Positions 32,108 to 37,147 of a DNA stretch of 37,147 bases are shown one piece after another. A model generated the notes under the pieces. That model made no database searches, was not told where the DNA came from, and saw nothing but the letters and a program-made list of their open reading frames with translations. Numbering within the stretch: the stretch's first letter is position 1; each line of letters begins with the position of its first letter. Origin of the DNA: Gallionellaceae bacterium (lineage in GTDB: Bacteria > Pseudomonadota > Gammaproteobacteria > Burkholderiales > Gallionellaceae); assembly GCA_004297065.1 (NCBI GenBank), contig SCUU01000052.1, positions 1 to 37,147 of the forward strand, in the 5' to 3' direction. A program made the translations under genes and the position numbers.

Positions 32108-33548
32108 CCGAAGGAGGGCGAGAGTTCGCCCATTTTGTAGGGGCGAGTTCCTGCGCATTGCACAATTCAAAGCACACCTTGCCGTTTTTGTTCTCGGTCA
32201 GTGTCAGACAAAACCCCGACTGCGCGGCCCAGCGTGCGGCCTGATACATGCCTACTCCCAGGCCGTCTTCGGACGGCACGATGCCGTTCAACAACCGCAG
32301 TCCATCCCACCAGATAGCCAGCGGCAGTGTGGCCGCATCGGTTTCCAGTTGCGGTGCCTTGAGCTTGCCCAGGATCAGCTCGATGCGCTGCGTGAGTACG
32401 GGCAATTGGCGCTGCAAAATCGGTTGCGCCTTGTCGGGCTGATGCTGCGCTACCGAGGTGAGTGCAAGCAGCGATTGCAGCATGTTCTTCAGATCGTGCG
32501 TGAGGCGCGAGCCCGTTCCGTAAATGGCCTGCAAGCGGGCGATCTCGCGCAGGCGCTGTTCGCGCCGTTTGGCCTGATAAAAATGGCCGAGCAACTGCGC
32601 GAGCAAATGGATGTGCAGCAGCGCCGAAGGCGAGATGCGCTGGCGGCTGAACAGGGTCAGATGCAGATCGTGATCCACCACTTCGATGCGATGCTGGCTG
32701 GACAAACCCGGATTGCCATGCCCCTCGTCCGACACCCACGCCAGGCCAGACACCCAGGGCATTTCGGAAAAATGCTCGATGGCGCGCGCGAGGAAAACGG
32801 CAGGGTTGGGCTCCTGTTGCGCCGTCCCTGCCAGATGTTTGAGCCACGCCTCGAACGGCGTGCCGATGTTGGGCAGATAGCGCGAGAAAATCGGCTGCAA
32901 GCCGGAGAAGCCCAGGCGCGGATTCCACAGCCAGCCCAGCACGAACAGCATCACCGCGAGGATAAACAAAGTGCGCAGCAGCGCCTCGAAATAATCCACG
33001 CGCGCCAACGTCATAAAGGCCAAACTGCCCAGCACCAGCAACGTCACCAGCAAAAACAGCAGCAGGCTGTAGATGAAATCCACGATCTGCGCGGCATCGG
33101 CCTGCTCTTTTTCCTTGGGCAGCAGCATCAAGGCCAGCAATAGCGGCAGCAGCAAGCCCATCAGGTTGCTCGCAGCATCCACGATCACGGGTAACTCGAA
33201 CAGGTGCGGTGTCACCCACAACAACAGCACGGCCAGCAAATACGCCATCGCCAGCAGATAGCGCCAGCGCTGCCAGCGCGTATGGAAAGCGAATACGCGC
33301 CCGCCAACCAAGGCGAACAAGCCGCTTGCCCAAAACGCCAGCACCCACCAGTTCAGCCACAACAGCGCCACCAGACTCGCGCCGCCGATGAATAAAATGC
33401 TGCCCGGACGCAACTGGCTCTCGCCGTGCCATAACGGCTGCCACAACAGAAATATGCCCAGATGCGCAAACAGCAAAGGCCGCGCCCAAGCACTTTGCGT
33501 TCCCAGCAGCAGTGCCAAATGCAGCGTCGCCAGCATTAAAGACCGCAA
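32103..33548 (-). CDS. Membrane histidine kinase-like protein, ATP-binding domain apparently truncated
   Basis: A 481-residue protein. The N-terminal 210 residues form about seven to nine hydrophobic helices; a GAF-like linker follows (about 240-325); then the dimerisation/H-box helix with H351 in GSRLTHDLKNMLQSLL. After the second DHp helix (ending near KLKAPQLE), the chain goes within about 35 residues to the G-box-like EDGLGVGMYQAARWAAQSG and ends with the usual beta strands. The N-box and D-box, which should occupy some 60-70 residues in between, are not visible. It therefore probably cannot bind ATP normally. No response regulator is adjacent. Sensor class and signal are unknown. Confidence 0.75.
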   Translation of the reverse strand: MRSLMLATLHLALLLGTQSAWARPLLFAHLGIFLLWQPLWHGESQLRPGSILFIGGASLVALLWLNWWVLAFWASGLFALVGGRVFAFHTRWQRWRYLLAMAYLLAVLLLWVTPHLFELPVIVDAASNLMGLLLPLLLALMLLPKEKEQADAAQIVDFIYSLLLFLLVTLLVLGSLAFMTLARVDYFEALLRTLFILAVMLFVLGWLWNPRLGFSGLQPIFSRYLPNIGTPFEAWLKHLAGTAQQEPNPAVFLARAIEHFSEMPWVSGLAWVSDEGHGNPGLSSQHRIEVVDHDLHLTLFSRQRISPSALLHIHLLAQLLGHFYQAKRREQRLREIARLQAIYGTGSRLTHDLKNMLQSLLALTSVAQHQPDKAQPILQRQLPVLTQRIELILGKLKAPQLETDAATLPLAIWWDGLRLLNGIVPSEDGLGVGMYQAARWAAQSGFCLTLTENKNGKVCFELCNAQELAPTKWANSRPPSV

Positions 33549-33754
33549 GCCAGCAGTCTGAGCGGATTATCTTGGTGTCTGCCAGCGTCGGCATTTCGTC
33601 GCCCCTTGTCCGAAACTCGTCGTTTGCTGTGTCACTCTTTAGAGTCTGAGAACAATGGCTTCATATCTGCAACCCTGTTACGCTAAGCGAACCCCTTGTG
33701 GTTGCGAACTTCTGGTGCTTTATAGCAAGCGATTTTTCGTGTCGGCCATTCGGC

Positions 33755-33769
33755 TGGCACGGATGCTGC
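33755..33769 (+). promoter_or_regulatory. Sigma-54 promoter of the pilin-like gene
   Basis: TGGCAC-GGATG-CTGC at 33755-33769, with the invariant GG (33756-33757) and GC (33768-33769) separated by 10 bases, fits the -24/-12 consensus with one mismatch. Start of transcription would be near 33781, 44 bases before the pilin ATG. The rest of 33549-33754, between the divergent genes, could hold an activator site, but I see no clear palindrome. Confidence 0.75.
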
Positions 33770-33824
33770 CTATATAAATTCGCAAAGCAACTCATTCTAA
33801 TTTCAGGTTTATTGGGAGAATCAA

Positions 33825-34550
33825 ATGAAACGCAAACAATCGGGCTTTACTTTAATCGAAATCGCCATCGTACTGGTGATTATCGGCCTGTTGCTCGGCG
33901 GCGTGCTGAAAGGACAGGAACTCATCAACAGCGCCAAGGTGAAGAATCTGGCGACCGACTTTAAGAATATTCCTGTGTTTATTTATGGTTATCAGGATAA
34001 ATTCAAGGCGTTGCCTGGTGATGATGCTTCTGCCGCCACTCATGCGGCAGGCGCTATTGCATGTACGCCTGCCGCAACGGGACGTTGCGCCACTGGCAAC
34101 GGCGTGATCGAGGGAATGTGGAATGCGGCAGCGGCAGTGACGGATGAATCTGCCTTGTTTTGGCAGCATGCGCGTTTGGCCGGTTTGGCGCCGGGGCCGA
34201 CTGCGTTGACCGATGCCGGCTATATTCCAACGAATGCGGTTGGCGGAGCGATCGGTGTTCAGGGTGGAACTAGCTGTACGGCGGCAAGCACCCCTACAGC
34301 GTCTTGCACTGCGGCATTCCTTACTCCGGTGAAAGACGCCAGCGGCAACGCCCTGCGCGGAGCATACGTTGTTTGTTCGAGAGCTATCTTGGGTAAATTT
34401 GCAAAACAGTTGGATACAACTCTGGATGATGGCAATACGGCTACCGGCTCGGTGTTGGTTGTTCCTGATGGCAGTGCAGCGGCTACATCGGCAACGGCAA
34501 CAGGTTCGATTGATGACGCAGCAAGCTATACCGTCTGCATGGGCGTCTAA
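33825..34550 (+). CDS. Type IV pilin-like protein
   Basis: A 241-residue prepilin. The short leader MKRKQSG is followed by FTLIE: G7 is the cleavage site, F8 would be methylated, and E12 is the conserved Glu+5. The hydrophobic N-terminal helix ([19 protein letters not shown]) continues into a globular domain rich in Ala, Gly and Thr with six cysteines, in places closely paired. It is larger than a typical major pilin (about 150 residues) and could be a major, minor or secretion-type pilin. GGGAG precedes the start, a sigma-54 promoter lies upstream, and a strong terminator follows 19 bases after the stop, so it is monocistronic. Confidence 0.88.
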   Translation: MKRKQSGFTLIEIAIVLVIIGLLLGGVLKGQELINSAKVKNLATDFKNIPVFIYGYQDKFKALPGDDASAATHAAGAIACTPAATGRCATGNGVIEGMWNAAAAVTDESALFWQHARLAGLAPGPTALTDAGYIPTNAVGGAIGVQGGTSCTAASTPTASCTAAFLTPVKDASGNALRGAYVVCSRAILGKFAKQLDTTLDDGNTATGSVLVVPDGSAAATSATATGSIDDAASYTVCMGV

Positions 34551-34569
34551 ACCGAAGTTGTACCAACAA

Positions 34570-34603
34570 CAAAACGCCCCGATCACCCGGGGCGTTTTGT
34601 TTT
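34570..34603. terminator. Bidirectional terminator after the pilin-like gene
   Basis: CAAAACGCCCCG (34570-34581) and CGGGGCGTTTTG (34588-34599) form a perfect 12-bp stem with a 6-base loop, with T-rich sequence after it and A-rich sequence before it. Confidence 0.92.
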
Positions 34604-34611
34604 GGGTCGCT

Positions 34612-34788
34612 CACTTGGACGTGTTCGTCTTCGCGCAGATGGTGCCACAGCCCGGCGGGCAAGTCTCCCGGTCTCACTTTGCCGATACGCACGGGTTTGA
34701 GTCCGACGAGTTCGCACATGCGGCGTATCTGGCGTCTCTTTCCCGCATTCAAGATGAAGCGCAGTTGGTCGTCGTTCAGCGCAGGGGT
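34612..34788 (-). pseudogene. C-terminal remnant of an RluF/RsuA-family pseudouridine synthase
   Basis: On the minus strand a 59-codon stretch reads [18 protein letters not shown], then [20 protein letters not shown], then [17 protein letters not shown]. The GK(R)[13 protein letters not shown]-(I/V) pattern and the closing G-W--L segment are the typical C-terminal end of the RluB/E/F and RsuA pseudouridine synthases. The catalytic Asp region and S4 domain are absent: upstream sequence is folB in another frame. There is no start codon or ribosome binding site at the fragment, and the frame runs on through the pilin terminator. It is best read as a gene relic. Confidence 0.7.
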
Positions 34789-34826
34789 CTGTGTTTTGGT
34801 GTCAGGTTCGTTCTGCCTGTGTGACG

Positions 34827-35177
34827 TTAAGCTGTGCGTTCGATGCTGATCCCCACCATTTTGCTGCCGCGTATCGCTTGCAATTTGGCGACGCTGACTT
34901 TGACCCAGGGCGCCTTGAAGTCCTTGAGCAGTATCTGGGCGATGTGTTCGGCCAGTGTTTCGAGCAGGTTGAAATGGCGGCTGGCGAGTTCGCTTTGGAT
35001 GCGTCGCACGATGTCGGCGTAATTGAGTGTGTCGGCTATATTGTCGGTTTGGCAGGCGCGGCTGTCCGGCAGTGCAATTTCCAGGTCGATTTGCAGGGTT
35101 TGCGGTACGCGCTTTTCCCAATCGTAGACGCCGATGAGGGTGTCGATTTTGAGTTCGCGCAGGAAGATGATGTCCAT
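34827..35177 (-). CDS. folB: Dihydroneopterin aldolase
   Basis: A 116-residue FolB-family enzyme of the folate pathway, converting dihydroneopterin to hydroxymethyl-dihydropterin and glycolaldehyde. It starts [34 protein letters not shown]; the IGVYDWE segment carries the active-site Glu. [13 protein letters not shown] and the later [14 protein letters not shown] helix are typical, and the conserved Lys is in the [11 protein letters not shown] strand. It is divergent from plsY. No strong ribosome binding site is seen before the ATG. Confidence 0.94.
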   Translation of the reverse strand: MDIIFLRELKIDTLIGVYDWEKRVPQTLQIDLEIALPDSRACQTDNIADTLNYADIVRRIQSELASRHFNLLETLAEHIAQILLKDFKAPWVKVSVAKLQAIRGSKMVGISIERTA

Positions 35178-35252
35178 GTGTCAGAAGGTGGTGTTTGGTT
35201 GTAATGGCGGCATTCGAGTAAAATCTGCCGCTCGCATTTTAAGGTATTCCAG

Positions 35253-35867
35253 ATGATGACCCTAGTTTTTGTTGTGCTCGCCTATCTGCTGGGCTCGGTT
35301 TCTTTCGCGGTGCTGATGAGCAAGGCGTTCGGTCTGGCCGATCCGCGCACTTACGGCTCCGGTAATCCGGGCGCGACCAATGTGTTGCGCAGCGGCAAGA
35401 AGACGGCGGCGGCGTTGACGCTGTTGGGCGATGCGGCGAAGGGCTGGGTGGCGGTTTTTCTGGCGATGCATTTCCTAACGCAGGATACGCAACTGCTCGT
35501 CGCGCTTGTCGCGCTGGCAGTGTTCCTTGGTCATTTGTTTCCGGTGTTCTTGAGATTCAAGGGCGGCAAAGGCGTGGCGACGGCATTGGGTGTGTTGCTG
35601 GCGCTGAATGTGTGGATGGGTCTGGGGGCGCTGGCGATCTGGCTGTTTATGGCGGTGGTGTTCCGCTACTCGTCGCTTTCCGCTTTGGTGGCTGCGGGTG
35701 CGACACCTGTCTATGCGCTGTTGCTGGGCTTGCCGCGCGAGTGGGTGTGGGTGTCGCTGGCGATATCGTTGCTGCTGATTTGGCGCCACAAGAGCAACAT
35801 CCAGAATCTGCTGGCCGGCAAGGAAAGCAAGATTGGCAGCAAGAAGAAAGAAGCTCAGTCGGCTTGA
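35253..35867 (+). CDS. plsY: Acyl-phosphate glycerol-3-phosphate acyltransferase PlsY
   Basis: A 204-residue polytopic membrane enzyme that makes lysophosphatidic acid from acyl-phosphate. Family motifs: [14 protein letters not shown] at about 7-20, then [17 protein letters not shown] at about 33-49, [21 protein letters not shown] at about 98-118, and the C-terminal [19 protein letters not shown]. Five or more transmembrane helices are evident. AAGG precedes the ATG. Its 3' end overlaps the tsaD 3' end by 13 bases (convergent). Confidence 0.96.
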   Translation: MMTLVFVVLAYLLGSVSFAVLMSKAFGLADPRTYGSGNPGATNVLRSGKKTAAALTLLGDAAKGWVAVFLAMHFLTQDTQLLVALVALAVFLGHLFPVFLRFKGGKGVATALGVLLALNVWMGLGALAIWLFMAVVFRYSSLSALVAAGATPVYALLLGLPREWVWVSLAISLLLIWRHKSNIQNLLAGKESKIGSKKKEAQSA

Positions 35868-36877
35868 CTGAGTTGCTGTAAATCCCAGCGCGGTTTGACG
35901 TTGAAGCGATAGTCGCGTTGGACAGTCTGTAGTTTCGATCTCATTGCGCCTGCAAAGGCGATCATTGCGCCGTTGTCGGTGCAGAATTCAAGATCGGGGT
36001 AGAACACTCTGAAGTCGCGCTGTTGTGCGGCTTGGTCGAGTTGCGCGCGCAGTTCTCGATTCGCGCCTACGCCGCCGGCGATGACGAGTTGCTTGAGCCC
36101 GGTCTGTTTGAGGGCGGATAGTGATTTGTTTACCAATACATCCACGATGGCGGCTTGTGCGGCGTATGCGATGTCGGCACGCGTTTGTTCGTCTTGCGCG
36201 TTCTGTTGCACGGCGAGCAGTACGGCGGTCTTCAGGCCGCTGAAGCTGAAATCGAGATCGCCGCTGTGTAGCATCGGGCGCGGCAGTTTGAAACGTCCCG
36301 GTGCGCCACGTTGCGCGAGCTTGGCAAGCAAGGCACCGCCGGGATAGTCGAGGCCTAGCAGCTTTGCGCTCTTGTCGAAAGCTTCGCCTGCGGCATCATC
36401 TAGCGTCTCTCCGAGCAGGGTGTAGCGACCGATGCCATCCACGCGCATCAGTTGAGTGTGTCCGCCGGATACAAGCAAGGCGACGAAAGGAAATTCCGGC
36501 GCGGGGTCGGACAACAGCGGTGAGAGCAGATGCCCTTCTAGATGATGCACGGCTATGGTCGGGATGCTCAGTGCATAGGCTAGAGAGCAGGCGACACTCG
36601 CGCCGACCAGTAATGCACCGGAGAGCCCGGGGCCTTGCGTGAACGCGATGGCGTCGATGTCTTGCAGCGTGCAGCTCGCTTGCTGCAACACTTCGCGTAT
36701 CAGCGGTAGCGCATAACGCACATGGTCGCGCGAGGCGAGTTCTGGTACGACGCCGCCATATTCATTGTGCATGGCGATTTGCGAGTGCAGGGTGTGAACA
36801 AGCAGGCCGCGCTCGGTGTGATAGAGCGCGACGCCGGTTTCGTCGCAGGAAGACTCGATACCCAAAATTAATTTCAC
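35855..36877 (-). CDS. tsaD: tRNA t6A threonylcarbamoyltransferase subunit TsaD
   Basis: A 340-residue Kae1/Qri7-family protein that transfers the threonylcarbamoyl group to A37 of ANN-decoding tRNAs with TsaB and TsaE. It begins [18 protein letters not shown]; the metal-binding motif HHLEGHL is at 111-117; [54 protein letters not shown] and the C-terminal [12 protein letters not shown] follow. The start codon is GTG at 36877. The gene is divergent from whatever lies beyond the right-hand promoters; rpsU is a frequent neighbour. Confidence 0.97.
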   Translation of the reverse strand: MKLILGIESSCDETGVALYHTERGLLVHTLHSQIAMHNEYGGVVPELASRDHVRYALPLIREVLQQASCTLQDIDAIAFTQGPGLSGALLVGASVACSLAYALSIPTIAVHHLEGHLLSPLLSDPAPEFPFVALLVSGGHTQLMRVDGIGRYTLLGETLDDAAGEAFDKSAKLLGLDYPGGALLAKLAQRGAPGRFKLPRPMLHSGDLDFSFSGLKTAVLLAVQQNAQDEQTRADIAYAAQAAIVDVLVNKSLSALKQTGLKQLVIAGGVGANRELRAQLDQAAQQRDFRVFYPDLEFCTDNGAMIAFAGAMRSKLQTVQRDYRFNVKPRWDLQQLSQAD

Positions 36878-36964
36878 GATAAGCAGGCCTTGGTTTGATG
36901 CAATTCAGAGCAGGTGCGCATTGTACGATTTCGCGGGCGAGTCATCGGCTATGTGCCACCCGGA

Positions 36965-37035
36965 AATAAACAATTAAAAAATATTTCATCAAAAATTAAA
37001 AATACGGTTGACGGTTTCTTTCGGGCCGATATAAT
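36965..37035 (+). promoter_or_regulatory. Strong sigma-70 promoter P1 with upstream A/T-rich element
   Basis: TTGACG at 37008-37013, a 16-base spacer, and TATAAT at 37030-37035 followed by GCGCGCCC. The 40 bases before the -35 are runs of A and T (36965-37003), like an UP element. A CTCTTGC/GCAAGAG hairpin lies in the early transcript. The region between tsaD and the window end holds no ORF. Confidence 0.85.
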
Positions 37036-37115
37036 GCGCGCCCTCTTGCTGCTGCGGCGCAAGAGATTGGGAGCGGTAAAGCAATAAACAGTAAAAATTA
37101 AGTGCGAAATTAATG

Positions 37116-37143
37116 TTGACGGTGTCAGATTGATCTGTATAAT
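37116..37143 (+). promoter_or_regulatory. Strong sigma-70 promoter P2
   Basis: TTGACG at 37116-37121, a 16-base spacer, TATAAT at 37138-37143, then GCGC at the window end. It repeats the layout of P1 exactly, 108 bases downstream. The gene served is outside the window. Confidence 0.85.
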
Positions 37144-37147
37144 GCGC

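Noticed and set aside
32167-33594. 475-codon frame on the same strand as the histidine-kinase-like gene, offset by one base
   Set aside because: Rich in Ala, Arg and Gly without helix pattern or motif, whereas the other frame gives clear membrane helices and an H-box. It is a GC-driven shadow frame.
34483-35121. 212-codon minus-strand frame overlapping folB, the relic and the pilin terminator
   Set aside because: Only the middle 59 codons resemble a protein family; the ends run through folB in another frame and through a terminator. I list the middle as a pseudogene rather than calling a gene.
1-37147. Search for CRISPR arrays, prophage, toxin-antitoxin pairs, defence or biosynthetic clusters
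   Set aside because: No regularly spaced direct repeats, integrase, phage structural gene, recognisable toxin-antitoxin pair or megasynthase was seen. Apart from small palindromic elements the window is ordinary chromosome.

Overview
The window looks like a chromosomal segment from a betaproteobacterium, most plausibly a microaerophilic Nitrosomonadales/Gallionellaceae-type organism. This rests on gene content and order only: a ccoNOQP-ccoGHIS cbb3 oxidase locus next to fnr and hemN, and the cluster kdsD-kdsC-lptC-lptA-lptB-rpoN-hpf-ptsN-hprK-rapZ. The species assignment is inference; no database was searched.

Region by region. 1-534: the 3' end of an unidentified gene, a terminator and a gene-poor, palindrome-rich stretch. 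535-6811: housekeeping genes yicC(-), a PP2C phosphatase, rph, rdgB, hemW(+), trmB, thiG and thiS(-). 6855-6928: tRNA-Gly(CCC). 6946-16777: the cbb3 oxidase structural operon (ccoN, ccoO, ccoQ, ccoP, plus a 40-codon membrane-protein gene), its assembly genes (ccoG, fixH/ccoH, ccoI, ccoS) and an MscS-type channel. 16802-21595: two uncharacterised membrane or anchored proteins downstream of fnr(-), and divergently hemN plus a nitronate-monooxygenase-like flavoprotein(+). 21653-22681: mutY. 22725-33548, all minus strand: ubiX, a Gx-type membrane protein, a NusG-domain-II protein, rapZ, hprK, ptsN, hpf, rpoN, lptB, lptA, lptC, kdsC, kdsD and a degenerate histidine kinase. 33825-36877: a type IV pilin-like gene behind a sigma-54 promoter, a pseudouridine-synthase remnant, folB(-), plsY(+) and tsaD(-). 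The window ends in two strong tandem sigma-70 promoters.

How it fits together. Good FNR boxes sit at about -41 upstream of ccoN and hemN, and fnr lies between these targets, so the region reads as a small oxygen-response regulon: high-affinity respiration, copper and heme supply for it, and oxygen-independent heme synthesis. The minus-strand block joins LPS/Kdo transport and synthesis to the nitrogen-PTS/RapZ control module and rpoN; the pilin gene appears to use that sigma factor.

I did not find a convincing new multi-gene system (no CRISPR, defence island, prophage or biosynthetic cluster). The best new leads are small: the 40-aa protein after ccoP, a 301-bp element with terminal inverted repeats between ptsN and hprK, the fnr-linked membrane-protein pair, a cysteine-rich tail on the NMO-like protein, and a histidine kinase that seems to have lost the core of its ATP-binding domain.
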